A model generated the notes under the pieces. The model was not told where the DNA came from. It worked only from the letters and a program-made list of their open reading frames with translations, and did not search any database. A stretch of DNA of 64,000 nt from Agapetus fuscipes (lineage: Eukaryota > Arthropoda > Insecta > Trichoptera > Glossosomatidae). Position numbers and translations under genes: made by a program. The stretch is from NCBI GenBank assembly GCA_951799405.1, contig OX637335.1:17116342-17180341 (forward strand), given 5' to 3'. This document shows positions 43,859 to 55,062 of the stretch, in pieces (the stretch's first letter is position 1; each line of letters opens with the position of its first letter).

Positions 43859-44938
43859 CTATACTATAATATGTTCGTCCTCCTCAGTTTCCTCTTCTTT
43901 ATCTTCTAATGATGGAACCGGAATAAGTTTTGTGATATGAAAAAGGTTTGATTCTGTTTTTTTTCGACCAATATCTATTCTATATATTGAATTTGAAATT
44001 TTCTCAACAATTTCATATGGTCCAATTTTCAATTCGTCTAATTTGTTCCTGTTCAGTTTGTTTCCATTTTCTACGTATACTCTGTCTCCTACACTGAATG
44101 TGCAATGTTTTCGGCCTTTATCGAATAGTGCCTTGTTGTAGTTGTGTGATTTTATTGTATTCTGAAGCGCCATTTTCCTGTCCATGATCCAGTTACTATG
44201 CGATTTTTCTTGCTTTAATTCATTGGGTAAAGCCGTGACATCTGTACCATACAAAAGGTATCTTGGAGGAAAGCCTGTGACAGAGTGCTTTGTGTCATTA
44301 TATTTTTTTACACATTCTTGGGCTATATTTGTCCACGCTTTCTTTTTGTTCATTTCATTTGATTTGCATCTTATTTTATTAATTAAAGTTTGATTTAATC
44401 TTTCGTTTAAACCATTTGAGAAGGGCGTATTTACTGCCGTAAACACCATACATATTCCTTTGTTATTTACGAATTCCCTGAATTCTTTAGAATTGATTCC
44501 TGGGTATTGGTCAGTGAGAAGCATACCGATATCCTCTGTTTCTGTAATTTTTGTAATCAGTCTTACAAAATCATTTGCATTTTGAGTTTTTGATGTTACA
44601 AGAAATGCGTATCTGGTGAAGTGATCTACCAACAGATGTAGATATTTTTTTGTTGATCTTGAACCTCCAAAACTTCCAATTGTGTCTATAGAGATTATTT
44701 CAAATGGTTTCGTGGCTGGGCCTAGATGAGACATAAAACCAAATTTGTTGTGTCCTCTTGATTTATTTTTTATACAAATTTCACAATTCTTGCAAACTTT
44801 TTTGATATTTTTTGTCATATTTTTGGCTGCGTATATTGGACCCATGGTTCCCTGCATTTGCCTAATTCCTATATGGCACAAGTCCCTATGAATGTCCTTT
44901 AAAAGTTTTATGCTGAACTCCTCCGATAGAAGTATTTT
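43859..44938 (-). CDS. pol: Gypsy-2 integrase
   Basis: About 359 codons, open to the stop at 43859 and in frame with the RT-RNase H ORF upstream but cut off from it by one TAA (44939-44941). The zinc-binding HHCC site has H residues in KDIHRDLCHIGI and cysteines in CKNCEIC. The catalytic triad is D in ISIDTIGSF, D in LTDQYPGIN and E in FSNGLNERLNQ. The C-terminus carries a GPY/F module (LKIGPYEIVEKISNSIYRI), as in many Ty3/gypsy integrases. There is no true start codon, since this is normally cleaved from a polyprotein. Low GC unlike Gypsy-1 suggests a distinct lineage. Confidence 0.9.
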   Translation of the reverse strand, partial: KILLSEEFSIKLLKDIHRDLCHIGIRQMQGTMGPIYAAKNMTKNIKKVCKNCEICIKNKSRGHNKFGFMSHLGPATKPFEIISIDTIGSFGGSRSTKKYLHLLVDHFTRYAFLVTSKTQNANDFVRLITKITETEDIGMLLTDQYPGINSKEFREFVNNKGICMVFTAVNTPFSNGLNERLNQTLINKIRCKSNEMNKKKAWTNIAQECVKKYNDTKHSVTGFPPRYLLYGTDVTALPNELKQEKSHSNWIMDRKMALQNTIKSHNYNKALFDKGRKHCTFSVGDRVYVENGNKLNRNKLDELKIGPYEIVEKISNSIYRIDIGRKKTESNLFHITKLIPVPSLEDKEEETEEDEHIIV

Positions 44939-46549
44939 TTATTTGTTTCCAATTTTAGTAAAGTATACATTATATTTTTTTAATAATTTCGTTTTTTTCT
45001 TTTTTATTTCTTCATTTGTATTTTGATCTTTTATAATGTCTTCCAGTTTAATTAAGTTCACCACTTTTAATTGTTCCTCTGTGTTTTCATCCGATTCCAA
45101 TACTGGATTTCTACTCAGGCAGTCTGCTTCTAAATTTTGTTTCCCGGGAGAATATTTTATTTCAAAGTTGTACTGTGATAGGTAGTATGTTAAATCACCC
45201 AGTTCTTCATCTGTTCTGGACTTCAGATTCATATTTTCCAGTGGTTTGTGGTCTGAGTATACTGTAAATGACTTTCCTATAAGCCAGTATTGCCAGTATC
45301 TCACCGCTTCTTTTATGGCTAAACACTCTAAATATATGGCTTTTTTCTTTTTTTGAGCTTCATTCAGTTTTTTGGAGAAGTAGGCCACCGGTTTTTCTTT
45401 TCCATCAGGTTGTATCTGCTTCAAAATGGCTCCTACACCTTCTATAGAAGCATCTGTATAAATATTGATTGGTAGATCTTCATCAAAAATTTCCAGAACT
45501 GGTTGGGAGCACAACAGGCCTTTTATTATTTCAAATGCTTTTTGGCACTCTTGTGACCAAATGAATTTGTTATTTTTTCTGAGTAGATTATGCAATGGAT
45601 CTAGTATTATTGCTCTCTTTGGTATATATTCGTTATAAAAATTTATTTTTCCCAAAAATTGTCTTACATTCTTCTGTGTTTTTGGAACTGGAAAATTCTT
45701 TATTGATATCAAGTTATCCTTTACTGGTTGAATAGAATTATTTCGGATTATATGACCCAGATATTTTACCGAGTCTGATGCAAATGTGCATTTTGTGAAT
45801 TTTAATCTGAAACCTTCTGTTTTGATTGCTTCCAGCAACTGTGCCAGATGACTAATATGCTGAGCAAAAGTTTTAGAAAAGATAAGAATATCATCTATAT
45901 AATTAACGGCAAAATCACTAAGTTTATATTTCCTCAATATATTACTCAAAATTCTCTGAAAGATTGCTGGTGAAGTCTTTAGTCCAAAAGGTAAGCAGGT
46001 CCATTGGAAATGTCCTTCTTGTGTTACAAATCCTGTTTTTTTTCTGTCTTCAATTCTTAATGGAATAGACCAAAATGCAGAATTTATATCCAGGGTCGAA
46101 AAATAATTGCAATTCCTGGTTTTTATTGTCAGATCTTCAATTAACGGAAATGGTTGAGCTTGAGGTACTACAATCTTATTCAAGTCTCTGAAATCTATAC
46201 ATAGTCTGGATTTTTTATTTTCTTCCTTTTTAAAGGCTAAAGTAACAGGTGCGGCAAATGGACTGTAAGATTCTTCTATCAGCTTATTATCTATTAATTT
46301 AGCTATTTGTTCTTCTATTTCTTTTTTATCTTGTACAGTGCATCTGTAAGGCCTTTTACTGCAATATTTATCTATTAATAAGTCTATCCTCGCTTCATAT
46401 CCATTTACAGTGCCAATATCGTATTTATTTCTTGCAAAAACTGTTTTATATTTGCTTATCAGTGTATTTATATCGGATTTTTGATATTCATTTAAATGAT
46501 TTATTTTTATCTCAAAATCTTCTTCCTTTATATGTTCATTGAAATTCAC
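44939..46549 (-). CDS. pol: Gypsy-2 reverse transcriptase and RNase H
   Basis: An open frame of 536 codons copying element RNA to DNA. RT palm motifs are SRLCIDFRDLNKIV, LPFGLKTSPAIFQR and VNYIDDILIFS (catalytic YIDD). The connection continues with KYLGHIIRNNSIQP and FLGKINFYNEYIP. RNase H follows with IYTDASIEGVGA and VYSDHKPLENMN. The first codon (46549) is only an open-frame start: coding continues from the protease in another frame across a 7-T run (46556-46562 on the plus strand). The frame ends at a TAA (44939-44941) inside the RNase H-integrase linker, with homology resuming in frame directly after. Confidence 0.92.
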   Translation of the reverse strand: MNFNEHIKEEDFEIKINHLNEYQKSDINTLISKYKTVFARNKYDIGTVNGYEARIDLLIDKYCSKRPYRCTVQDKKEIEEQIAKLIDNKLIEESYSPFAAPVTLAFKKEENKKSRLCIDFRDLNKIVVPQAQPFPLIEDLTIKTRNCNYFSTLDINSAFWSIPLRIEDRKKTGFVTQEGHFQWTCLPFGLKTSPAIFQRILSNILRKYKLSDFAVNYIDDILIFSKTFAQHISHLAQLLEAIKTEGFRLKFTKCTFASDSVKYLGHIIRNNSIQPVKDNLISIKNFPVPKTQKNVRQFLGKINFYNEYIPKRAIILDPLHNLLRKNNKFIWSQECQKAFEIIKGLLCSQPVLEIFDEDLPINIYTDASIEGVGAILKQIQPDGKEKPVAYFSKKLNEAQKKKKAIYLECLAIKEAVRYWQYWLIGKSFTVYSDHKPLENMNLKSRTDEELGDLTYYLSQYNFEIKYSPGKQNLEADCLSRNPVLESDENTEEQLKVVNLIKLEDIIKDQNTNEEIKKKKTKLLKKYNVYFTKIGNK

Positions 46550-46912
46550 TTTGTATTTTTTTGTAGTGTTTTTCTTGAGTAATTTTTAAATCTGCATCTT
46601 GAATTAGTTTAAACGATTTTATCAAGTCTAATCCAATTAAAAAATCGTGTTTGAAATTGTTTTCCTCAATAATGTATACATCCACATTGTTTTCTATTTC
46701 AAATATTTTTATTTTCAACTTTGTCAAACCGCTTGTCTTTTTAACACCGTTAATCGTTACTCAATCTGCTTTATTCAAGCTGTTTCCTTTTCCTTTTAGT
46801 TTCAATAGCTTAGAATTAATCAAAGAAACATTTGAGCCTGAATCATACACTCCATGTATTTCTACATTATCATTCAGTACTAGTTTGACCTTTATTAACG
46901 GTGTTTCTATTC
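46536..46912 (-). pseudogene. pro: Gypsy-2 protease, interrupted
   Basis: Retroviral-type aspartic protease in the -1 frame after gag. The active site is VYDSGSNVSLI (D-S-G), and the second half reads VYIIEENNFKHDFLIGLDLI (the ILG-like motif). A TGA at 46761-46763 interrupts it between these parts. Past about 46560 the frame is lost relative to RT. Confidence 0.75.
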
Positions 46913-48005
46913 GTTTTTTGAATCAGTTTCCTTTAATTCAGCTTCAATTAATGAATTGTTTACATGTTTAATGAAAGATTTCTTAAATTTATCATCCCTG
47001 TTTGTTTTAAACCAACATGTAGATTCAGGATGATAACGAGTACCTTTGTTTAATTTTTCACAAATTTTACATGGGGTTTTCTCTTCACTCTTATTCTTGG
47101 ATTTAAATTTTTTTTCTTAGTTAAAAAGGCTTTTTTATTCATCATGATGTGTTCACACTTGCTGATCTCTGAGAATAATTGTATTGTATCGTGTATTGCT
47201 TGTCTATTGATTTCATTGAGGATAATTTCTGGTAGACCAGCTGCCACCAAGTCCACTAAAGTACCTGTATCTATTGATGATCTCATTTCTAGTAACAGTT
47301 TCTCTTTTCTTATTGCGTAATCTAATAAAGATCCCTCTTTATATCTAAATGATAATGCATATGTGACAGGGTTCCACCCCTTTGTAGCAAATGATTCACA
47401 AAATTTATTTTCCACATTGACCATTCTGATTTTATTGTGAATTTTATTAACATTGAGCTGTACCAGTCACCTGCTGATTTTTCTAAGAATAATCTAAGAA
47501 TTTCGATTTTATTTTCGTCTGATTGTATTTCAAAACGGCTGCATTCTTTTTCAAATGTATTCATCCATTGTTCTGAATTAGTATTTTTGCTTGTAAACTT
47601 TTCAATAATAAATTTCTCTGCAATGTGTTTTGGATTATATTGTTTATTTTCTGCTACCTTCTCCAATGTTTCTTTTTTATTCAAAGCATCCAGATTTGCC
47701 TGAGTTCTCTCTTCTAGAAACACATCCTCAAATTGAAAATTGCCGTCTTCATCCATGTACGTTTTTTTTAACTCAGCTGTGATTGGAATCCACACTCGTC
47801 TTGTTTGATATCGTTTATTTAAAGTTTTCTTTATTTTATTGTAAGCCTGTGATTTCATCACTTCCCTGTGTAACGAAATTGCCTGTTGTTCCTCAGGGAT
47901 GATGAAAGTTGAATCTTCGCTTGTGCCGATTGAGGTTATTGATAATATGTTTGATTTGCCATCTTTGGCTGGCAACAACGCGAACTCAAATTTTAATTTG
48001 TCCAT
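46907..48005 (-). pseudogene. gag: Gypsy-2 Gag, twice frameshifted
   Basis: The structural protein of the element, about 365 codons from the ATG at 48003-48005 to the TAG at 46907-46909. The frame changes at a four-base A-run (47400-47403) and at an eight-base T-run (47108-47115), so three pieces are readable in different frames. The N-terminal piece contains a capsid-like segment (NSEQWMNTFEKECSRFEIQS). The last piece carries a zinc-finger-like CX2CX9HX4C (CKICEKLNKGTRYHPESTC), longer between C and H than the usual knuckle. The canonical -1 slippery site lies just before the stop. Confidence 0.75.
46913..46919 (-). promoter_or_regulatory. -1 ribosomal frameshift site A_AAA_AAC
   Basis: The minus strand reads A AAA AAC in the gag frame, followed by GAA TAG. 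Slipping one base back enters the protease frame exactly. Confidence 0.8.
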
Positions 48006-48237
48006 ATCTTTTTTTTCCAAATTGTAGTTTTATAAGAAATCTTATTTGGAGTGTTTGGTGATCATTTTTATTTTTTTCCTCAAAATCAAACTTCCTCGTG
48101 TTGCTCTGAAACCAAAGTTTTTATTTGTTTAAAATACCACTTTACATAAAATAAACTAAAAACAAATAAGCTCTTACAAATCAATTATAAACAAAATTAC
48201 CTGAAACCAAAGAAACTACAAGTAAGTTAATTTTGTT

Positions 48238-48424
48238 ACTATTTTATAAATAAATGAAATTAAAAATTTAACTCTAACAATTTTAACACTCCAAAAACAA
48301 AACATCATGGCCGTCCTTCAACATGGTCGACGTCCACCCAATCACACGAGAATACAGCTTGCTCCAATCAACGCCCTGCGCGGCAAATTCAAAAATGTAT
48401 CATAATATTCATAATATCTTTACA
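48238..48424 (-). repeat. Gypsy-2 5' LTR
   Basis: Identical to the 3' LTR except one A/C difference. No TGG primer site lies right beside it; TGGTTTCAGG begins about 28 bases into the internal region. Confidence 0.92.
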
Positions 48425-48499
48425 TATATTTTTCCAGCTTAGACTTAGATTTAGGTCCATAATTCACCATAGTTGATAATCTCTCCGAATATGGTATTC

Positions 48500-48720
48500 A
48501 CGTTCAAATGTTGAATGCAACCAACCCACTGATGCCCTTTTCAGTCCATATATATAGGTACAAAAGGAGTCATTCTTGCATATTCCAGACCATTCAATCT
48601 CTCGCTTATACCAGACCACCATTCTTTGTACCGTACCATCATACTAGAGCCAGATTGTTCTGCACACTAGCGCACATGTTCAGGCCTCGCATGGTTACTT
48701 CAAATCCTTAGTTCGTAACA
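48500..48720 (-). repeat. Partial LTR-X copy
   Basis: Minus strand starts TGTTACGAACTAAGG and has a TATATATAG box spaced as in 38978-39318. The 3' part is missing. Confidence 0.55.
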
Positions 48721-48734
48721 GGTCATCATCCGCT

Positions 48735-48990
48735 CAGTGCTTGTTTGGCTCACCTTCTAATTGATTCTAAGATGACCTTTTAATTAAACTGTCTTAAGAA
48801 TCACACTCTACACAATCTGAGCTAAGAAATAAGCGCAAAACACGATAATGAGAGAGTTGTTTGAAATAGTTTTTAAAATCAGTTTCCAAGTTTCATAAGA
48901 CACACGTGTCCAGTACACATACAAACATTTACATAGCAAATGTGAAATGACCTCTGATGGGCATAAGACAAACAAACACTAAAGGGATGG
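48735..48990 (-). mobile_element. M1 MITE copy
   Basis: Near-complete. The ends carry inverted GCTTGTTTGGC-like and TTTGTTTGTC-like sequence, and the interior shares TTTCTTAGCTCAGATTGTG with 12479. Confidence 0.6.
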
Positions 48991-49559
48991 AATGTCGAGG
49001 AGATGAAAGAAGTGTATTAGTTCGTTAATTAATAATTCATTAAAGAATATTAATTAATAAGGTTCTTGTTACTGGCCAGGCAAAATAAAAGGCTACATCC
49101 AGAAGTGGTAAAACAACTGAACAAAAGAGATATCTTTAACTACCTAGAAATGAAACCTATGTAATATGCGAGTGATACAATGCTTGGACATAGAAATCCC
49201 TATAAGACATGTAATATGATTGCGTGTCCCGGGTCTTCTTTCCGCCTTCCCAGAGAGATCTGCTGGCCTCCAGGATTGATGAGGGCCAAGCCTGGCTTTG
49301 TTACTTTCATGTTCTCCGCGGCCAGAAAACATTAACATTTAAGTCAGTGCAACACTGCTCAACAAACTGTGTGCCGCGGACAATGTTTCACCTACAAGAA
49401 GTGTGATGTATGCCAAACAGATCACCATTACATTATCACGTTAAAATGTCTTTTTTCGCTTTCTATGGCTTTCTTCTCTTCAATATTCGTTTTTAAATCT
49501 GTAAAGGTGTTTTTTTGTTTTCAATTTGACATTTCGACGATTAGTTGGAAGTTGTTGAT
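48991..49559. other. Unassigned stretch
   Basis: No gene or recognised repeat. A GC-richer patch lies near 49225-49325. Confidence 0.35.
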
Positions 49560-49815
49560 CATAAGTATCCCTAGATTTCAGAGACTTTAGGGGTTTATGA
49601 CACTTGTTGTAGTACCGCAGAGGTGTTTACGAGCTAGATCGTACAAAGCGCCAATACTCAAGCACGGCCCAGTTGCTGTAAGGCTGGCTGTATTTTTAGT
49701 GCTTGTTCATTGGTAAAGGTTTTATGAAAATGTTACGTATTTTGTGCTCAGCCGGGATTCGAACCCACAACCTACCATTTACGAGTTCGAAGTGTTGCCA
49801 CTGGACTACGGACTG
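49560..49815 (-). repeat. SINE-B copy with LINE-J-type 3' tail
   Basis: The left end (TTTCAGAGACTTTAGGGG, GTAGTACCGCAGAGG) matches the LINE-J 3' end at 11085. The remainder is SINE-B body and head (GGGATTCGAACCCACAACC). Confidence 0.8.
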
Positions 49816-49925
49816 TTTTCTTTCTTCCATATCTTCTAGGCAAGCCAGGCGAGCATTGCCCTATCTGTCACATTGAGTATGCACTATATAAGAGCTCTAG
49901 GTTTTTCTGACAGAATTAATCTACT

Positions 49926-50097
49926 ATCTATCTAAAATCTTAGTTGACAAGATATATTACGTTTAAGTTTCATATTAAATGGATTCCTGTAAGCAGACAG
50001 AACTTAAAATATTAAAAAGCAATCTCAATTGAACATTAGCCCTGCAACTCTTGCCGCCTGTCCCTGTAACAGGAGTGACATTGACAAAGTGATAATC
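49926..50097 (-). repeat. R1 copy, internally deleted
   Basis: AAATCTTAGTTGACAAGATA to GTGACATTGACAAAGTG. Confidence 0.65.
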
Positions 50098-50464
50098 AGT
50101 ATCGAAAGGCTTCTTCTTTTTCTTGTTGTTTCTTGCAGTATCTTATCTTACATTTCCATCTTATTGTATATTTCTTTCCATCTTGTTCGGGTCATTCACA
50201 AGTGCCGTTAAGTAGACAAAAGTTTGGTTGTCTGTTGGTCTACAATAATACCTCACTTACTAATTCATGACGCTTAATGTGGCCATGATTAAGATCTACG
50301 GCCAATCTCGTAATAAAGCCCAAACAAGCTGCTAAACAATGGCTTACAAGACCAAATAAAAACCTTGTTATGTGTGTGTGTGTTTGTTTTATTTTTTATT
50401 TTTTTTAAACATTAAAAATAATAAATTAGATTTAAGCTATGAATAAAATACACAATGTTTAACA

Positions 50465-50668
50465 TCGCCGGTTCGTAGCCTAGAAATAAACGCTGTAGGC
50501 TCGAAATCAGAAAGTCATGGATTCGATTCCCAGCGTAGCATAAAAACGTTTTTTTAAAGATGTTCTTCCGTAGGTTTAAATTTTGATTGTGGTTACCAAA
50601 TATCGTTCAGCAAAGGCACATCCAGTCTTACAGCAATTGGGTCTTGCTTGAGAATTGGCTCTTTAGCT
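50465..50668 (+). repeat. Diverged SINE-B copy
   Basis: Head TTCGTAGCCTAGAAATAAAC, B box TGGATTCGATTCC, body to TTGCTTGAGAATTGGC. Confidence 0.55.
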
Positions 50669-50789
50669 TATTATCCATTAATCTTCGCGGGATTACATAC
50701 GTCATTTTAGAATGAAAAACAGACAAAAACTTTGAGTCATTTTCGAGTGATGAGATTACCAACAGATGTCATTTTTTTTTAAAACGAAT

Positions 50790-50951
50790 GATTTGCACGT
50801 GCTCACCTAAAATATAATACCTTATCTCAAATGAACATAAGCCCTGCAACTCTTGCCGACCTTTCCTGAAACAGGGGTGGCATATGCAAAGTGAACCATT
50901 TTTTACAGTATGAGTGGTCAGTCTCACACCAGCCTAAAAGTTAAGGAATAA
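50790..50951 (-). repeat. R1 5' two-thirds
   Basis: Lacks the 3' end and tail. Shows ACAGGGGTGGCATATGCAAA and the 5' end AAAAGTTAAGGA. Confidence 0.7.
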
Positions 50952-51169
50952 TTACCATAATGATATGTTAGTTTCGGAGATGTTACAGTTGAACAGTGAT
51001 TTATCACAAAACGGCACTATAAATATTGTATTATTATTAATTACTCAAAAACCATGTACATAAACTCTAACAGTGCTATTCACAAGCATTTGATCCATAG
51101 CTGATATATCTATTTAAATTGGATTTCGCATTGCTAAATTTTCGATAACTTAGCAAATAACCAAAAGAA

Positions 51170-51440
51170 CAGTAGCGTCTCAAGGCCCCGCCGCAGACTT
51201 TAAAGGGTTTCAACTTGTCAACATTCCGCCGGACGAGATTCAAATTAAAATCTCAGAGGCATCCTTGGGATTCATCTTCCTCCCTTTGAGATCGGCACTC
51301 CAGAATCAAAGTTGCGAGCGAGAGAGAAACAGACCGCATTTCGTGGTCGGCAAAGTCGTCTTGTACCGAGTAGCAAATTCCCGAAAATTCCCGAATGCCG
51401 ACGAACCCTTCAGGCCTTTAAAGCGATTAAATCGCCGGAT
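51170..51440. other. GC-richer non-repetitive island
   Basis: A ~270-bp block (CCCGCCGCAGAC through AAATCGCCGG) in AT-rich DNA. No Ig exon or splice-bounded frame. Confidence 0.3.
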
Positions 51441-51639
51441 TAACTTTTAAGTGTATTGTTTGAGAAATATATCGATAAATTGATTTTCACAAAGTAATGT
51501 AGATCTAGATGTATATTTCATCATCGCAAAAAAAAATCAGAAATAGCGTGTTTTTTTATTCCATTGTTCCCGAAGAGATCGCATGCCTAACCTATTTACT
51601 CATAAAGGTAAGGGTTTCGAGGTCAGCGAGGATGTCGAA

Positions 51640-51850
51640 AATGACTTCTCGTTTGAATATTAATTGCAAACTCAAAATAAAATACCGGAAAAGTCTAATC
51701 AGTCTTCACATGAAATAAGGACGAGTCACCTCGGGAGCAGAAAAATGATTAAAATCAAATTAAATTCCTGGCAAGGTCAACTCAGTCTTCTCAAGAAATG
51801 AGGACCAGCCCCCTCGAGAGTTGGGAAATAATGTTGAAGAATAAATTTGA
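51640..51850 (+). repeat. Degenerate SINE-A middle, partly duplicated
   Basis: AAAATAAAATACCGGAAAAG and a second diverged copy of the same portion about 100 bp on. Confidence 0.45.
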
Positions 51851-52499
51851 ATTTAAATGACAAACAAAGTTGTAAAATAATTAGAAAAAAGTACCTAATA
51901 TATAAATGATACTTTTACTTCAAGTGAAGTTTCCACACGCAACGATCGATCTTTTTGAGGACAACGCGGTAAGCAGTTGCACTATGCGTGGAGCTTATCC
52001 TTGCGCTAGTGATTTTGGTGAATCTAATGTTTTTTTTTCATAAATGTACATGTGTAAAAATACAAATTTGCAGTTCTTGTAAAATAATAAAAATATAATA
52101 AAAAATAAAAAGTTGCACTATACGTGAAGCTTATACTTGCGTAGGTGATATTGTTGTATGTTTATGAGTTTTAATTGCATTATTTTTTTTTATGAAGATG
52201 TGTAAAAAAAAACAAATTTGCAGTTTATCTAAGCCCCCGTTGTTAATAGACGCAATAAATTAATTTCACAATTTGAACCCTTAAGATTTTGCGAATAATA
52301 AATCAGCTTAGCGCGAGCGTTGAGCATTATTATGACTCGGTCAGGGCGAGTAAATTGCTTGCGTTGGGAAAACGTAAAAAAATGTTAAAGAGTCTGAGTC
52401 GCCATTATGCGGGCGCGGCAGATATAGGGAACAATGCGATAAATCACGGAAATGCCCCCCACCCTCACCCCATCCCTTATTAAGTTGCTTCATTCCTTA

Positions 52500-53275
52500 C
52501 CGGCGGTGTGCGGGTGAAGCCGGTTAGTGGTTAGTGATGAGTGAAATATAATAAGTGGCAAGTGTTAAGTGTGATAATATGGTAAGTGGGTAGTTGTTAG
52601 TGGTACGTGTTAAGAGGAAAATAGTGTGTAGAGAGTGTGGTTAAAATTAGGTGGTTAGTATTAAGTAAAGAATGGTTAGTGGTAAGCATAAAGTTAAATA
52701 TGTGTCGAATGGTTACTGGATAGTGGTAAGCTTTAAGTGAACTTTGGTAAGTGGCAAGTGGTTAAAATTAAGTGGTAAGTGTTAAGTGAAATATGGTAAG
52801 TCGTTTGTGGTTAGTGGTTAGTGGAAAATGGTTAGTGCCGAATAAATAGTGGACAGTGGTTAAAACTAAGTGGTAAGTATTTAGTGAAATATGGGAAGTA
52901 GTAAGCGTTTGATGGTAAGTGGTTAGGGATTAGTGGTTTTGGTTAGTAAGAAGCGATTTGTGTTAAGTGGCAAGTTAAGTGAACTTTGGTAAGATGTGGC
53001 AATTAGTGGGTGGTTTCTGGTTTGAAGTTAGTGATAAGTGTAAAGTAGTTAGTATTTTTAAGTTAAACGTTGGTGGTGAGCTGTAAGTGAAATATCTTAA
53101 GAGGCAGGTGGTTAGTGGATAATAATAAGAAGTATTGGTGTAAAGTGAAAAGTGGTTAGTGGTTACAAGTAAGTGTAAATTTTTATATGGGAAATGTGAT
53201 GCCTGAGTGGCAAGAGGTTAGTGGATCGTGGTTAGTAAAGTTTCAAGCAGTGAGTGGTAGGTGGTGGTTATAACT
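52500..53275 (+). repeat. C-poor degenerate GTTAGTG/GTAAGTG tract
   Basis: About 775 bp made of loosely repeated GGTTAGTG, GGTAAGTG and GTTAAGTG words without fixed period. The plus strand is rich in G and T and very poor in C. Confidence 0.85.
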
Positions 53276-53480
53276 AGCTATTAGATAGAAAGCAGAAAAT
53301 TAAAAACATATTTTTCATGATTTTTTTTTTAAATTTTGTAAAATTCAATTCACTTAATTTCTGAGCAGAGAAAAAAATCAAAAACAACAATTACAAAAAA
53401 TTAAAAAAAAATTATAATGCACCTTTCATTTAAGCTAATGGTCACACCTCATAAGCCTCATTTTTTTCATGAATTCCTTA

Positions 53481-53603
53481 GGCCCGGTATTTTCAACGTT
53501 AGCTTATATGACTATTAATTGATAAAAAATACTACCCACACGATTGACATAAACTTTTTTATTCAGTACAAAGTTGCTATACTAACCTTGAAAATACCGG
53601 ACC
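53481..53603. mobile_element. 123-bp MITE with GGCCCGGTATTTTCAA ends
   Basis: Inverted termini GGCCCGGTATTTTCAACGTTAG and, at the right, CTAACCTTGAAAATACCGGACC. Confidence 0.7.
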
Positions 53604-54423
53604 TTTGTATCATAAAGACCATTTGATACTTGCCTGGTGTAAACGACATACAAGACTTTCCTCGATGAATACTTTTTATTGAGGTCTTTGCTGCCTCAGA
53701 ATGAGGCAACTTGCCTTCATTTAAGGCAACCTCCCTTTATTTAAGGCCACCTCCCTGTATATTTTAAGGCAGTGACGTAGAACGCCGATAAGATTCCCCT
53801 ATTGTTGTGTTGAATTTTTAAGGACAATGAATAATGCTCGTGATTTTCATGAAAATCGGATCTAATTTACTCATAGAGGAAAAATTAATACATCGCACGT
53901 TTAATAATAAAGAGCAATAACTCAAAAAACATGAATGTTGGGAAATCACGTTTGAAGTTCAGACGGCCAGTACAACTTGTATGGGATGAAAAAGGCGGCC
54001 GATGTTTTATCTCGGTCATATTCGTCCAAATTGAACGGCTGTCGCATTCTACCTATTCTTCTCGCATTGTTCTTGCGTTTTATTACAAAATCTCGATATA
54101 TCCAATTTTCGAGTTATTTCTCTTTATTATTAAGCGTGCGACATGCTCATTAAAATTTTCAAAGAAAGGCTAATTAAAGCTTAAAATGATTTTCAGTGAA
54201 TGTAATATGAGAGCTTTATAATGAACTACTTGGGTTGAGGATGATTGAAAATATTGTATGCAATGTTCACATCAACCAAAAGCTCGTTTCACATGAAAGT
54301 GTCAGAAGGATTCATAGAAATTATTTGCTCATTAAAACATTTTAGTGCCAACTAAATTTTGAATGCGTTGTGACGGTTATAACAATGAGGGACCAATTTG
54401 TGAGGATATTTAGTGATGAGGAT
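53604..54423. other. Unassigned stretch
   Basis: A short run of TTTAAGGCAACCTCCCT-like imperfect repeats lies at 53700-53770. An open 80-codon frame at 53931-54173 shows no recognised domain. Confidence 0.35.
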
Positions 54424-54670
54424 TCCTTGACTAATAGGTTGGTATAAAGCTGACCACCCATACTGTAAAAAAATGTTCACCCTGCCAATGTTATCCCTGT
54501 TTCAGAGAAGGTTGGCAAGAGTTGCAGGGCTTGTGTTCATATGAGATTGGGTTTTATATTGTAAGTTCACATGCGGCATGTTTAAGCGCGAACTTATACG
54601 TGTCTGTTTGTGGGATTGCATTTAATATGAATATTAAATGTTATATATCTTTGCAACATAGATTATAGAA
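54424..54670 (+). repeat. R1 copy, full length
   Basis: CCTTGACTAATAGGTTGG to TTTGCAACATAGATTATAG. Confidence 0.85.
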
Positions 54671-55062
54671 AAATTATACATAGATATGTATATGTCTTCA
54701 ATGAGGTTTCTATTTTAAAATCGGCTTCAAGACCAAAGCTGTACTCCGGAGATTTCTTCATCACAGATTAGAAGGAATCTTCAGTTTACTTTACGTGCAA
54801 AATTCTCCACTGACAGATGAACGACGCAATACGCAAGACACCAACTACATTATATGTTTAACTTTATAAAAAAATAATCTTTATAATCATAATTTACACA
54901 AGCCTGTGACTCTGAAGCCAGGCAAACTGATCTTACCTTTTTTTTCTCCTTGTCGATCATCTTTTGTTTTTCTATTCCATACTCAAAACTTTTCTATATT
55001 CTTTATCCTCCCTACATACCTACGAAATCCTTTTGTTATAGAGTATTGCATTTAATGCGTAA

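Larger units (their letters stand above)
43634..48424 (-). mobile_element. Gypsy-2, Ty3/gypsy LTR retrotransposon
   Basis: A 4.79-kb minus-strand element with 187-bp LTRs differing at one base (43691-43700 region) and a TATA target duplication inside an R1 tail. Gene order is gag, protease, RT, RNase H, integrase (Ty3/gypsy order) with no env. The copy is inactive: three frameshifts and two in-frame stops interrupt the genes. Confidence 0.95.
43391..48455 (+). repeat. R1 copy split by Gypsy-2
   Basis: R1 body at 43391-43633. The last bases (CCAGCTTAGACTTAGATTTAGG) resume at 48425 after the retrotransposon. Confidence 0.75.
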
